Below, piece after piece: positions 38,387 through 48,132 of a stretch of 64,000 bases of DNA. The position numbers were made by a program, and so were the translations under genes. This DNA is from Bdellovibrionales bacterium (GTDB lineage Bacteria; Bdellovibrionota; Bdellovibrionia; Bdellovibrionales; UBA1609), in NCBI GenBank assembly GCA_016714165.1, contig JADJNU010000002.1, positions 1 through 64,000 of the forward strand, written 5' to 3'. The notes beneath the pieces were generated by a model. The model was not told the DNA's origin. It did not search any database and was given only the letters and a program-made list of their open reading frames with translations. The stretch's first letter is position 1; every line of letters starts with the position of its first letter.

Positions 38387-39745
38387 TCAAGAAAACTGAA
38401 CTGACACGCCTGTGCCGCCTGATGAAGATTCAATCTTCAACAACCAACCATATTTTTCGCAAAGAGAATTGACCCAAGCAAGACCAAGCCCCGAACTGAA
38501 AGCTCCTGCTTCTACCCCTTGCCCTCGGTTGAAGGGACTTCCCAAGGACTCAAGAACACTATTTGGAATTCCGGCTCCCTTGTCTAGAACCAGAAGTTTG
38601 TCCTTCTCGACCCTACAAACAACAGACTCCTGAGAGTACTTTAAAGCATTGCTCATTAAATTGGTCAGCAATTGATGAACGTGGTCTGGCAGAGCAAAAA
38701 CAGTAACATCGCTCACAACCACCAGCTCCACACGACCCTTGTACAGACGGTTGAAGTCATCAACAACTTTCACCGCCACTTCACGAAGTTTTATCGCATA
38801 AATTTCGTCAGGTTGATTAGGATTGGAGCTTAATACGCTCCACTGTAAAAAATCATTTATTAACTTAGTCAAACGATCAATCTCGGCGAGAGCCTGACTT
38901 CCAAATTGGCGAACCTGATCAAGATCATTCGATAGATTCAAATCACTCAGATAGTTCCTCAAAATGGTGAGTGGAGTTTTCAATTCATGGGTGAGTATCG
39001 CCGTTTGCGCATTGAAAGATCGAGTGTAGGTCTCCAATTTTCCCAAAAATCCGGTGATCTCCACGCATAAGAGTTCAAATTCGTCCTTCGTCCTTTTGTT
39101 TCCTCGTGAAAGGATTTTTAGCTGAGGCCCCACAACGAATCCAGAGAGAGGCCGCCCAATTTTCCGGTCCAATTGAACTGACATTGACCGCAAATCCCTA
39201 GTTAGTTGACGCAACGGAAAAAAGAGAACCTCAGAGCTGTAATAAGCGACAAGAACCAATAGAATCAAAATTAAGAACATGAAAATGGCCAAGCGAAGGC
39301 TAACCGTGCTCCACCAACTCATGAGCGTCGGATCAAGAACCATGCCCACTTGAATTATGATTCCTCCACTCGGAAAATTAAAAACTCGCACACTTCGGCC
39401 TTTGATAGACTCTGTGCTCCATCGATCCTTGCTATTAAATTTTAGCGGCAATTCAGATCCAGTGAAGTTTTGAGCCAAAAGTTGACCTTCAAAATTGTAA
39501 ATATTAATAATTTGATCAACTCTCTCCTCGCCCAAAAGATCATGAATCAGATCATCAGTTGTTTCGAGATTTTCAACCAAACTCACTGACAATCCGGAGG
39601 CAATCAGAGTCGAGGCTATGGTTTCGAGGCGCAGGTCCAATAAACGCATCTTTTCATTTTCGAAAAATAAAAATTCAAGAACAGAAACAACAGAAATTGA
39701 TCCCACCAAAAAAGCGAGAACTACAAAAAAGAATCTTTTTCTCAT
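38387..39745 (-). CDS. Sensor histidine kinase (pair 2)
   Basis: A 452-residue inner-membrane sensor, intact paralogue of the broken kinase at 29564. Helices lie near residues 4-27 and 160-182 around a periplasmic sensor domain. The H-box is LTHELKTPLTILR, the N-box NLMSNALKYSQE, G1 DKGAGIPN, and G2 SGLGLAWVN, with the tail GGTGVSVQFS. It starts four bases after its regulator's stop. The stimulus is unknown. Confidence 0.88.
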   Translation of the reverse strand: MRKRFFFVVLAFLVGSISVVSVLEFLFFENEKMRLLDLRLETIASTLIASGLSVSLVENLETTDDLIHDLLGEERVDQIINIYNFEGQLLAQNFTGSELPLKFNSKDRWSTESIKGRSVRVFNFPSGGIIIQVGMVLDPTLMSWWSTVSLRLAIFMFLILILLVLVAYYSSEVLFFPLRQLTRDLRSMSVQLDRKIGRPLSGFVVGPQLKILSRGNKRTKDEFELLCVEITGFLGKLETYTRSFNAQTAILTHELKTPLTILRNYLSDLNLSNDLDQVRQFGSQALAEIDRLTKLINDFLQWSVLSSNPNQPDEIYAIKLREVAVKVVDDFNRLYKGRVELVVVSDVTVFALPDHVHQLLTNLMSNALKYSQESVVCRVEKDKLLVLDKGAGIPNSVLESLGSPFNRGQGVEAGAFSSGLGLAWVNSLCEKYGWLLKIESSSGGTGVSVQFS

Positions 39746-39748
39746 CTA

Positions 39749-40432
39749 TTATTCTTCAATCCAATATCCAAAATTTCTCTTGCTTTCTATCCGCGCTGAA
39801 CTACCACAGGCCTCCAGTTTTCGTCTTAAGGTTTTGATTGTACTTTCCACGACATTTGATTCTGTCGTCCTATCAATTTCCCAAACTCTGTCCAGAATCT
39901 GAAAACGATTGTAGACTCTACCCGGATGATCCATGAATAGACTTAAAAGTTGAAATTCCTTTCGGGTCAGATCTATCTTAGCCGGCCCGACCGTGGCATT
40001 TTGAGTTTTTAAATCTATGAACAAATTGCCCAACACGCGAAGGCTCGCATCTACCGCACGAACGCCATTGGAACGACGAATCACAAGTCGAAGCCTCGCG
40101 GAAAGTTCCTCCAAAGAAAAAGGTTTTGACAAGTATTCATCTGCACCCGCATCAATAATCCGGGCCTTTTCGGACGGCGTGTCGAGTGAGGAAAGAACCA
40201 AGATACCCGCCTCCGGAAACCGAGCCTTCAGTTTCTCTATCAGAGTAGCACCATCCTGACGGCCTAACATTCGATCCAAAATAACAACAAGGGGAGGTTC
40301 AGTATCGGTGGCCATAAAAGCCTCGACCTCTCCAACCGAAGAACAAGCTTCCACCTGGTAAGCCTCGCGCCCGAGCGCCTGAGTCAAATATTGAGAGAGT
40401 CGTGGATCATCTTCAATCAACAGGAGAAGCAT
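39749..40432 (-). CDS. OmpR-family response regulator (pair 2)
   Basis: Partner of the kinase at 38387. The receiver domain has LLLLIEDDPRLSQYL, phospho-acceptor Asp in VVILDRMLG and Lys in YLSKPFSLEEL. The winged-helix output domain ends SKRNFGYWIEE. The ATG at 40432 is preferred because GACGAG lies just before it; an in-frame ATG at 40450 is an alternative. Shared features with pair 1 (ILDRxL, GYWxEE) indicate an old duplication of the whole pair. Confidence 0.87.
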   Translation of the reverse strand: MLLLLIEDDPRLSQYLTQALGREAYQVEACSSVGEVEAFMATDTEPPLVVILDRMLGRQDGATLIEKLKARFPEAGILVLSSLDTPSEKARIIDAGADEYLSKPFSLEELSARLRLVIRRSNGVRAVDASLRVLGNLFIDLKTQNATVGPAKIDLTRKEFQLLSLFMDHPGRVYNRFQILDRVWEIDRTTESNVVESTIKTLRRKLEACGSSARIESKRNFGYWIEE

Positions 40433-40516
40433 AAACTCGTCAAATCTCATTTTTTGAAGTTCTGGTCACCAATTATTTAGATACATAGGATGAAAGCAAG
40501 CCTGATCAAAAAGAGA

Positions 40517-40547
40517 CTCCCTGCTGAAAAATCTCTTCAGCAGGGAG
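40517..40547 (-). terminator. Rho-independent terminator of the small periplasmic gene
   Basis: A perfect 12-base inverted repeat (CTCCCTGCTGAA/TTCAGCAGGGAG) with a 7-base loop. On the minus strand it is followed by TCTCTTTTT. It lies 21 bases after the stop of the gene at 40569-40769. Confidence 0.8.
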
Positions 40548-40568
40548 AATTCTGAGAAAAATGGCAAT

Positions 40569-40769
40569 CTATAGCGATTTGGATTCAATGCACTTTTTAA
40601 GCTCATCGCCTTTGAGATTTTTGTTTTCAGTCAGGCAAGCTTTCTTTGCTTTCTGTTCATCCTTACTCACCTTCTTTGAAGCATGCATAGGACTTGTGGC
40701 GTGACCACTTCCCTCCGCAAACGCAGTTCCACCAGAGGCCAACATGAGGACAACCAATAATTTATTCAT
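40569..40769 (-). CDS. Small exported Lys-rich protein
   Basis: A 66-residue protein with a signal peptide (KLLVVLMLASGGTAFA) and a mature part of about 48 residues. The mature part is rich in Lys and has two Cys (KKACLTENKNLKGDELKKCIESK) that could form one disulfide. It resembles small periplasmic proteins of the PsiF/phosphate-starvation kind in the K-x-C-x(n)-K-x-C pattern, but this is weak. It has its own terminator and probably its own promoter. Confidence 0.7.
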   Translation of the reverse strand: MNKLLVVLMLASGGTAFAEGSGHATSPMHASKKVSKDEQKAKKACLTENKNLKGDELKKCIESKSL

Positions 40770-40987
40770 AATCTGAACTCCTTTATTTTTGTTCAGTTAA
40801 TAATTGATTCCACTCTAACCCCTTGGGATGGCTTCACGATGAAGCGAAAATGAGTATTTTCTCACAATCAAATTATCCAGGCCCTAAAGCCAAATAATTA
40901 TTCGCCTTTTTATGAGTCCTCTTGTACAGTGCGCCAACATGACAGGTTTATTTGGAAATAATTTGAAAAATTTATCATCATCGCGTC

Positions 40988-41013
40988 GATGGGCACACGT
41001 ACCAATGTGCCCA
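40988..41013 (+). promoter_or_regulatory. Leader hairpin upstream of terC
   Basis: ATGGGCACA and TGTGCCCAT form a perfect 9-base stem around an 8-base loop, 30 bases before the TerC start. No T-run follows, so it is not a standard terminator. It may control translation or be part of an operator. Confidence 0.45.
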
Positions 41014-41043
41014 TTATCAATATTGGAAGGCCGGAAATAGATC

Positions 41044-42018
41044 ATGAGCTCACTCACACCAGGCATCTCAGTGGCACCTCCCTGGCTATGGGGTTCCTTT
41101 GTCGCAGGAGTCCTTATTCTCCTGATAATAGACCTGAGTCTTTTTAATCGAAATCATCAAAAAATTAGCCCTAAAGCGGCCCTCATAGAGGGATTCATTT
41201 GGGTTGCGATCGCACTTTTCTTCAATTTTTGGTTCGCCTCTGCTTTTGGAAAAGAGCTGGGCGTTCAATTCCTGACTGGATATCTCGTTGAGAAAAGTTT
41301 AAGTGTTGACAACCTTTTTGTTATTCTATTGGTGTTTCGATCATTTCGAATACCGGAGGCCTATCAACATCGAGTTCTCTTTTTTGGAGTTTTGGGCGCT
41401 ATTGTCCTCAGGGCCATCTTTATCATTCTAGGCGCCCATCTTGTAAATGCGTTTCATTGGGTGCTCTATCTTTTTGGCCTTGTTCTTGTGGTGACCGCAA
41501 TCAAGTTCATGCGGGATACCGATGATGAAATCAATGCCACCGAAAATTGGTCCATTCGCTTTCTGAAACGCTTCATTCCAACAACCTCACAAACTAAAAC
41601 GCACCACTTCTTTGTGAAAGAGAGCGGGAAATTGAAGGCAACACCTCTCTTTCTTTCTCTCGTCGTTATTGAGGTGACTGACCTCGTCTTTGCTGTGGAC
41701 TCGATACCTGCAGTTTTTGCTGTCACTCAAGATGCCTTTGTCGCTTTTGGATCAAATATTTTGGCGATTCTTGGATTAAGAGCACTTTACTTTGTTCTCG
41801 CAGACTGGGTCACAAGGTTAAGATATCTGAAGCCAGGCCTTGCGGCTACTTTGGGATTCATTGGCACTAAAATGCTACTGATGGATCTGATAAAAATCCC
41901 AAGTTGGATTTCGCTACTCGTAATCATATCAATTTTGGCCACCGCTGGCCTGAGTTCCTGGTATGTTTCAAAAATTGAGGAACGTCAAAAGGAAAAAAAA
42001 GATCCCTTTTCGAATTGA
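41044..42018 (+). CDS. TerC/Alx-family membrane protein
   Basis: A 324-residue polytopic inner-membrane protein. Signature segments are KSLSVDNLFVILLVFRSF near residue 83 and LVVIEVTDLVFAVDSIPAVFAVTQD near 205, the two Asp-bearing halves of TerC proteins implicated in Mn2+ export or metal insertion into exported proteins. A cytoplasmic Lys-rich tail ends the protein. The DedA-like gene follows closely. Confidence 0.9.
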   Translation: MSSLTPGISVAPPWLWGSFVAGVLILLIIDLSLFNRNHQKISPKAALIEGFIWVAIALFFNFWFASAFGKELGVQFLTGYLVEKSLSVDNLFVILLVFRSFRIPEAYQHRVLFFGVLGAIVLRAIFIILGAHLVNAFHWVLYLFGLVLVVTAIKFMRDTDDEINATENWSIRFLKRFIPTTSQTKTHHFFVKESGKLKATPLFLSLVVIEVTDLVFAVDSIPAVFAVTQDAFVAFGSNILAILGLRALYFVLADWVTRLRYLKPGLAATLGFIGTKMLLMDLIKIPSWISLLVIISILATAGLSSWYVSKIEERQKEKKDPFSN

Positions 42019-42031
42019 GATATCGAACCAA

Positions 42032-42652
42032 ATGCGTAGCAAAGTCTTTAAACGACACATCAGAAAAAAAATCAGAGATCTGCAGTTGTTTGCCGATCGG
42101 ATTTGGTATCCACCCTTACTGGGATTTCTTGCGGCCTTAGACAATTTAATCCTAGTCATTCCCAACGATGGGCTTCTGATCTCAAGTTCTATGCTCACCC
42201 CAAGAAAGTGGCTTGCCCTTGCCATCAATGTCACATTTGGATCCACTCTTGGGGCACTCGCTCTCATTACAATTGTGAAGTCACAAGGCCTACCTTGGAT
42301 TCTCGAGGTTTATCCCGGCCTTGACCAAAGTCACATCTGGCTTTGGTCTCTTAACTTTTTTCAGAGATACGGCATGTTCCTTGTATTCCTTGTCGCCCTG
42401 ACTCCAATTGCGCAGCAACCTGCCGTCATGTTGGCAAGCCTTGCTCAATCACCAACTCAAGAACTTTGCTTCGTGATATTTTCTGGTAGACTCATTAAGT
42501 TTATTTTTTTGGCTTTTCTCGCCTCCCACACTCCAAAGTTAATTGGCAGATTATGGGGCGTTCAGAGAGAACTTAAAGACTTTGAAATTGTGACTGAGAA
42601 AGAAGCAATGGAAAAACGAAAGCGACCAAAGGATATTCGCGACGATGGCTAA
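42032..42652 (+). CDS. YqaA/DedA-like membrane protein
   Basis: About 206 residues from the ATG at 42032; the open frame extends into terC but without a better start. Hydrophobic helices flank LAALDNLILVIPNDGLLISS and FLVALTPIAQQPAVMLAS, the VTT-domain pattern of YqaA and DedA proteins, and a charged tail follows. The gene starts 13 bases after terC and overlaps plsC by eight bases, so terC, this gene and plsC form one operon. Confidence 0.75.
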   Translation: MRSKVFKRHIRKKIRDLQLFADRIWYPPLLGFLAALDNLILVIPNDGLLISSSMLTPRKWLALAINVTFGSTLGALALITIVKSQGLPWILEVYPGLDQSHIWLWSLNFFQRYGMFLVFLVALTPIAQQPAVMLASLAQSPTQELCFVIFSGRLIKFIFLAFLASHTPKLIGRLWGVQRELKDFEIVTEKEAMEKRKRPKDIRDDG

Positions 42653-43532
42653 ACTCAAGCGTATTTCTTTGGGCACTCTGTGCCTTGTTATATTTGTCTT
42701 AAACACAATCATATTCGGCGGCCTCATCTGCATCTTCATCCCCTTTAAACTTCTTTTTGCCACACAAAATTTGAGGCATTGGGTGTCCGCAAAAATGGTT
42801 CACCTTGCCGAGAAATGGATCAGTGTCAACTCGTTGTTTATGAGCAAAGTTCACCATATTCAATGGGATGTCTCGGGAATAGAGAATCTCAGTTTCGACA
42901 GATCTTACCTGATCAGTGCAAATCACCAGTCTTGGGTCGATATTCCCGTTCTCCAGGAGATTTTCAATCAACGGATCCCCTTCATACGGTTCTTTCTCAA
43001 GAGTCAACTCCTCTATGTTCCAATTCTGGGCGGAGCCTGGTGGGCTCTCGATTTTCCTTTTATGAAAAGACACTCTCGTCAGTATCTATCTCGACATCCC
43101 GAAAAGCGGGGCGAGGATTTTAAGACAATCCGAAAAACTTGCGCAAAATTTAAGGATACACCGACCTCGATTTTGAATTTTCTTGAGGGAACAAGATTCA
43201 CTAAGACTAAGCATGAAGACCAGAAGTCCAACTATCAGAATCTTCTGAATCCAAAAGTGGGGGGACTCGCATTTGTGTTGAACGTCATGGGAGAGCAGTT
43301 TGATTCGCTTCTTGACGTGACAATATGTTACCCAAATCAGACCCCTAATCTCTGGGATTTTCTTTCAGGTAATGTTCAAAATATTAAAGTTAGAGTGGAG
43401 CGGTGGCCAATTCCTCCAGAAGTGACGAGCTCTCATCATTTGAAATCCGAGAAAAATCGAAAGCTGATGCACGATTGGATCAAGGAAATTTGGGAAAACA
43501 AGGATCGCCAGCTCACATTGATGACCAAGTAA
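42645..43532 (+). CDS. 1-acylglycerol-3-phosphate acyltransferase, YihG-like
   Basis: Adds the second fatty acid in phospholipid synthesis at the inner membrane. The 295 residues have one N-terminal helix, the catalytic NHQSWVD (H-x4-D) near residue 93, FIRFFLKSQLLYVPILGG, and the substrate-binding FLEGTRFT near residue 182. Length and motifs fit the YihG/YkfC-type branch rather than small PlsC. It ends the terC operon and converges on the lipoprotein gene. Confidence 0.88.
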   Translation: MAKLKRISLGTLCLVIFVLNTIIFGGLICIFIPFKLLFATQNLRHWVSAKMVHLAEKWISVNSLFMSKVHHIQWDVSGIENLSFDRSYLISANHQSWVDIPVLQEIFNQRIPFIRFFLKSQLLYVPILGGAWWALDFPFMKRHSRQYLSRHPEKRGEDFKTIRKTCAKFKDTPTSILNFLEGTRFTKTKHEDQKSNYQNLLNPKVGGLAFVLNVMGEQFDSLLDVTICYPNQTPNLWDFLSGNVQNIKVRVERWPIPPEVTSSHHLKSEKNRKLMHDWIKEIWENKDRQLTLMTK

Positions 43533-43539
43533 GTTGGAA

Positions 43540-46092
43540 CTAATTTCGACGTGGCGTGATCACGTCAACATCCAAGCGCAACACGCCCTCGAGGCTTAAC
43601 TCTTCGTTTAAATTTAAAACTCCTTGTTCCACTTTATAGTAATCTTTTGGAATTTCCTGAACTGATCCATTCTTATAAACCAGGCGAACTTTCCAAACCC
43701 ATTCGGTCATTGGATCAATTGCCAACTGATAACTATGATTGACCCACTTGACAATCAAATCCAAAACAAAACCAAGAGACTCCTCATAAGAACTAAGGCA
43801 CACCGGAAAAACACGCGAATTTCCATCTCCCAACAAAGTTCCCAATTGCCTGTAGCGATAGGCTGGATCAATATATTGGCTTTCGGGTTTGCAATCTGGA
43901 TCACCCGGTGGAACAACAAATTGCGCAACAAAAAATCTATTGGCAAAAGTGGATGTTAAGCGATTCGCTGTCTCGGAAATGATCGTCGCATTGTCGGCAA
44001 TCATTCCTGATTTAAGCCAGGAGCCGACGCGAGCATTGTATTGTGTTGATGGTTGAATTTTATAGCCCTGATCTCGGCGGCAACTGGCTTGATCAAGATT
44101 ATGACCATTTACTGCGCAGGAACTCAATAGTCCCTGTATATTATCACTGGAACACATTTGAGGCGATTCGTATATCTTGCCCGAGCATTTCGCGTGTGGT
44201 GCCAGGTTGTTGCATTCGTTGTAACACTGTCCCTGAACCATGAAAAGTTCGCCGGTTCCGCTATTCGATAAAAAATGGACAACGGCACTGTTCCACTCAT
44301 CTGTCGAACACTGAGTCTTTCCTAATTCACAGGTAGACGGATTTGCGACATTCAAGGTTTTATTTCGAATAGAATGGGAACAGGTGTAGAGACAATCTCG
44401 AATGTTTTCAACTGAAGCCCCGCCGCCCAAATGATTCGCGGCCAGTTGTTTTAGATTCTCATCAGACATGCAGCTAACCTCTCCCGCACTTCCGTTCTGC
44501 GAGGGGTTCACTCCATTACAATGGTAGATACTTCGGTCGTTCAATGCCAAATTTCGCCAAGGGTAAGTCGGGGCAGGACATTGAACATTGCACTCAAATA
44601 TGTCTTCCGGATCGATGTAGGCCGGAGACTTGGAATCAGCAAACTCTCTCTGAGTTGTGCTGCAGGTCTTACCACAATTGCCTGGCCTTTCAGTCAAAGT
44701 TGCCGACCTCAACGAATTTCCGTCGGTCACGCAACTGTGGCGACAACTTTCTATATGGCTGGCATCTAACCCGGCAAGGGCAGCTGTCGAATTAATTTCG
44801 GCAGTATTACAAGACCGAAAACCTTCTGCTTGGCCATTTGCAGAGCATGTCCCACCTGCATAGTCAGCAGCAAGAACTGATTTCTCCGTCGATATTTCGT
44901 TCTTACAAAACACTTTGCAGGAATCAGGAACAAGTCCATAGGGTCTAAGATCTGCCGGAACGGTCGCCAAAACCTCATCACAACTGACCGCCGTCCCAGC
45001 CTCATTATCGACCTGGCAATATCCATTTATTGGATTGCCTCCATTTATATTATAGACGCGACTGGCAGATTCGGCTTGTGGGATGTTGTCCACCAACGTG
45101 TATCTGCGATAACTCACCCATTCCTTTCTCTGCTTAATTTTATAGTTATAGTTTCGTCGATGTCGATTGTATCGATATTCGATCTTCCAGGTTTCTACGG
45201 GTGTTGTCGATTGATACCTGATGGATTCCGTCACCTGTCTGTAGGAATAGCTCAAGTGATTCTCTCGGTTTGGCAGATAGTCCATCTCATAGCTGTATTG
45301 GCAGCCTTGGTCACCTGGCTGACAGGCAACACTCGTTGGATCTGCCAGCTCTTTGCGCACTTCTTGTACTTCCTCCCTGGGACAAGAGTTGAGATCGCTT
45401 GCATCATCCTCATTTGCAGCGATAATAAACGCCTGATAGGCTTGAGAACTCTTATTTGCCTCAACAACGCGAAGAAGTGAGCACAGACCTTGTTCCTGAT
45501 CATCACCCGAAGTTCCAATTCCAGCAATTGAGCTTGAATAGGAATTCGTAAAATCCGCAAACTGTTGGTCCGTCATTTCGGACCAAAACGAGAGTGGCGA
45601 CCTCCCCTCAGAGTGTGACTGAGAGATGGAATAGCGTTTGACATTCCAATAGGAAGTTGACGGAAGGAGGCTTCCAATTTGTGAAAGTGGAAGTTCAATC
45701 CAGTCAGAGCCATTCTGATATCGAACAAGTTCAGACATCACAACCGACGATTTGTCACCCGTTAAGCTTTGGGTTGTTGTGTAAAGTGACATTTTTCCGG
45801 AAAATCCTCGGAGCCGGCTTGTAACCGTTTGAAAGGCCTCTGCCACATGATTGTGTATCGGTTTCATTGAATTGGAATTATCAAGAATTGTCGAAACTTC
45901 AATTGATGGACGGCTTTCCTTTTGCTCCGGATCCAACGAAATGTGCCTGAGTTCGCCAACAATACCGGCCTTGATCAATTCATCGCTCGACTCAAACCCA
46001 ACTCGCGAACAATTTTGAAATACCAAGCCAACAAATACTGCCAGACAAAAAATGCCGACAACCACCCTAGATATGATTCTTGATTCCATCAT
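43540..46092 (-). CDS. Large Cys-rich lipoprotein with VWA-like domain
   Basis: About 850 residues. The signal peptide ends L-V-F-Q-N-C, a lipobox form common in Bdellovibrio-type bacteria. Near residue 65 is VSTILDNSNSM, a D-x-S-x-S metal-site motif of von Willebrand factor A domains, and residues up to about 260 fit such a domain. The middle (about 340-690) holds more than 30 Cys in spaced groups (CQVDNE, CDEV, CKVFC, CSANG, CRHSC and so on), suggesting many disulfides and a possible surface-exposed adhesive stalk. The last 150 residues resemble the rest of the VWA fold (YSYEMDYLPN-type insert earlier, then LRLDVDVITPRRN). ATG 46092 or 46089 is the likely start; a TTG at 46107 also opens the frame. 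It may act in contact with other cells, but this is inference. Confidence 0.72.
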   Translation of the reverse strand: MMESRIISRVVVGIFCLAVFVGLVFQNCSRVGFESSDELIKAGIVGELRHISLDPEQKESRPSIEVSTILDNSNSMKPIHNHVAEAFQTVTSRLRGFSGKMSLYTTTQSLTGDKSSVVMSELVRYQNGSDWIELPLSQIGSLLPSTSYWNVKRYSISQSHSEGRSPLSFWSEMTDQQFADFTNSYSSSIAGIGTSGDDQEQGLCSLLRVVEANKSSQAYQAFIIAANEDDASDLNSCPREEVQEVRKELADPTSVACQPGDQGCQYSYEMDYLPNRENHLSYSYRQVTESIRYQSTTPVETWKIEYRYNRHRRNYNYKIKQRKEWVSYRRYTLVDNIPQAESASRVYNINGGNPINGYCQVDNEAGTAVSCDEVLATVPADLRPYGLVPDSCKVFCKNEISTEKSVLAADYAGGTCSANGQAEGFRSCNTAEINSTAALAGLDASHIESCRHSCVTDGNSLRSATLTERPGNCGKTCSTTQREFADSKSPAYIDPEDIFECNVQCPAPTYPWRNLALNDRSIYHCNGVNPSQNGSAGEVSCMSDENLKQLAANHLGGGASVENIRDCLYTCSHSIRNKTLNVANPSTCELGKTQCSTDEWNSAVVHFLSNSGTGELFMVQGQCYNECNNLAPHAKCSGKIYESPQMCSSDNIQGLLSSCAVNGHNLDQASCRRDQGYKIQPSTQYNARVGSWLKSGMIADNATIISETANRLTSTFANRFFVAQFVVPPGDPDCKPESQYIDPAYRYRQLGTLLGDGNSRVFPVCLSSYEESLGFVLDLIVKWVNHSYQLAIDPMTEWVWKVRLVYKNGSVQEIPKDYYKVEQGVLNLNEELSLEGVLRLDVDVITPRRN

Positions 46093-46352
46093 GCCCCGAT
46101 ACTCCAAATGCCGCCATGTTTATCAATTGCTAATTACCGCAATATTACAGTCTCAAAAATAATTGTATCTGATACTCACTCAATTGTCTCAATACCAATG
46201 TTTCAGAGTCTCAAAATAAGCCGATAAATACTCGAGGCACATTCAGTTTTACCATCCTGACCGAGTGAATACCGTTAAGGCGACTTTTGAAATGCCTCAT
46301 TTTGAGTCTGTGAAATGTACTTCGAAGAAGGCTCTTTTTATATTTTGCCGCC

Positions 46353-46895
46353 TCAGATCGTGTTGGACAAACAAATCAACCAGATTGATCTCACAAGATT
46401 CCGGAACGGTTCTCCGATTGCGAACAGAGGAACTCCGACCAATGACAAAGCGAGATAGAGACAAAAGGTCCAAAAATCTATCCATAAGCGTCGGTACCAT
46501 GACTGAGAACCCCGAAATAGCCAAATGCGAAAAATCAGATAAAAAACAAAAGTTCCGAGCTGAGTCCACCAAAAAAGTCGCCAATTGGATTTTAACAAGA
46601 AATCCGATACAGTCTGCAAAAAATCCCTATCGGCGACTCCGTTGAGGATATTCACGACAGGCTTAGAAAGTTCCTCAAATTTTTTTTTCATCTCATCAAT
46701 TTGTTGGAATCCCCTCTCCATTGAACCCTTAAGATCTTCAACGACTTGCTCACGTGAGAGGGGTTTCGGAACTTCTTCCGCAGCGTAGACCGAAGGTGAA
46801 CTGATAGTCTCAAGTAAAAAAAGAAAAATGAAAACACAATAATAATGAGAAAAAAGGCGATAGCTGAGGGAAGGATGGCAAACTGAATAACGCAT
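46353..46895 (-). CDS. Exported or membrane protein of unknown function
   Basis: About 180 residues from the ATG at 46895, nine bases after GGAG; an in-frame ATG at 46901 is also possible. It has a signal-like first helix (YYCVFIFLFLLETISSPSVYAAEE), then a charged helical part of about 65 residues (MERGFQQIDEMKKKFEELSK), then two hydrophobic segments (WWTQLGTFVFYLIFRIWLF and FWTFCLYLALSLVGVPLFAI). The topology suggests an inner-membrane protein with a periplasmic coiled coil. It is divergent from the porin gene. No family recognised. Confidence 0.6.
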   Translation of the reverse strand: MRYSVCHPSLSYRLFSHYYCVFIFLFLLETISSPSVYAAEEVPKPLSREQVVEDLKGSMERGFQQIDEMKKKFEELSKPVVNILNGVADRDFLQTVSDFLLKSNWRLFWWTQLGTFVFYLIFRIWLFRGSQSWYRRLWIDFWTFCLYLALSLVGVPLFAIGEPFRNLVRSIWLICLSNTI

Positions 46896-47043
46896 ATGCA
46901 TAATCTCCAAATGACTATTGACTGAATATCAGATTCATCCAAGATTTACACCTGTCTCGCCATTTTCTGAGCGATTTTTTGCAAGCCAAAAAATGCAAAT
47001 GAACTGAGCGAGAATATTCGCCAAATTCAGCAGGAGAATAAAT

Positions 47044-48132
47044 ATGAAAATGACAAAGATTCTGTGCGCTGCCTTTTTCTTTCCTCTTTCTTTTGGGGCT
47101 TTTGTTACGTTTGCTCTCGAAGCAACTTCCAGTGTCAAATTGAAGGGCGATCTTCGATTTCGAAATGAACTGATCAAAGTGGCAAACAAAAAGGATCGCT
47201 TGCGGCAGAGAATCCGAGGGCGCCTCGGATTTGAATCTAATGCCAATGAGTCCGTCGAAGTGGGTGGCCAATTGGCAACAAGCGAAGCCAATAAGGCAAC
47301 TTCTACAAACGCGACCTTTGGTGGATCAGAAAGTGCCGGGATGAAAAAAGATCTCGCTTACATCGATACATTTTACTTTAAATGGAAAGCATCTGAAGCT
47401 CTTTCTGTGACGGGCGGAAAGTTCAACAATCCTTTTTACAGATCCGGAGGAAGCGAGATGATCTGGGACAGTGATCTCACTCCAGAAGGATTGGTCTTGG
47501 CTTATTCCTGCCAATGTTCGGAATCTTTTGGCTGGTTTGCGAAGGGCGGCGGTCTTTGGTCAAAAGAATACGACCAAGAAGCAGATGAAGTCCTGGGTGC
47601 GGCGCAAATTGGAGCCAAAGCAAAAATGGGGGATTATGATCTCACCATAGGTTCTTCTTACTACGATTTTGCTCAGACGGACAAAGCCCCAGGAGGCCCC
47701 ACATACGGTGGACCATACACCACCATCCCGGCTAACATTGAGGGATATCAGCTCTTAAATCTATTTTTTGATGTGAGTCTGTACTTGGGCGACCATCCTG
47801 TTCTTTTTTACCTTGATTATGTTTCCAACCAAAAGGCAGACGACGAGAACACTGGGTACACTTTGGGATTGAGGTACAACAAGGCAAAGGAAGTCGGATC
47901 CTGGGATATCGAACTTTACCATCGCAAGCTCCAACCGAACGCAGTGATCGCCGACATTTCAGACGGGGACGTTGGTTCCAGCGATGTTGAAGCCACTCGC
48001 TTCATGGCAAATTACATGCTGGCTCAGAATTCTGTGTCTCGCGTTTCGTTCCTGACCAATCAATTAAACGCAAGTACAGGTACGAAAACCAGATCTGATA
48101 CCGTTCAGTTGGATTTTGTTTTTGGTTTTTAA
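47044..48132 (+). CDS. Outer-membrane porin
   Basis: A 362-residue beta-barrel. CAGGAG lies eight bases before the ATG and a signal peptide follows (ILCAAFFFPLSFGAFVTFA). The mature protein has alternating strands with aromatic belts (VKLKGDLRFRNELIKV; FYFKWKASEALSVTGGKF) and ends QLDFVFGF with the C-terminal Phe used for outer-membrane insertion. It resembles the general putative-porin family of proteobacteria. Substrate unknown. Confidence 0.82.
   Translation: MKMTKILCAAFFFPLSFGAFVTFALEATSSVKLKGDLRFRNELIKVANKKDRLRQRIRGRLGFESNANESVEVGGQLATSEANKATSTNATFGGSESAGMKKDLAYIDTFYFKWKASEALSVTGGKFNNPFYRSGGSEMIWDSDLTPEGLVLAYSCQCSESFGWFAKGGGLWSKEYDQEADEVLGAAQIGAKAKMGDYDLTIGSSYYDFAQTDKAPGGPTYGGPYTTIPANIEGYQLLNLFFDVSLYLGDHPVLFYLDYVSNQKADDENTGYTLGLRYNKAKEVGSWDIELYHRKLQPNAVIADISDGDVGSSDVEATRFMANYMLAQNSVSRVSFLTNQLNASTGTKTRSDTVQLDFVFGF

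Noticed and set aside
40770..41043. yybP-ykoY (Mn2+) riboswitch before terC
   Set aside because: The conserved GGGGAGUA and GCCC elements are not found; only a simple hairpin is present.
46265..46645. 126-codon basic plus-strand frame
   Set aside because: Antisense to the membrane-protein gene at 46353-46895; no start signal.
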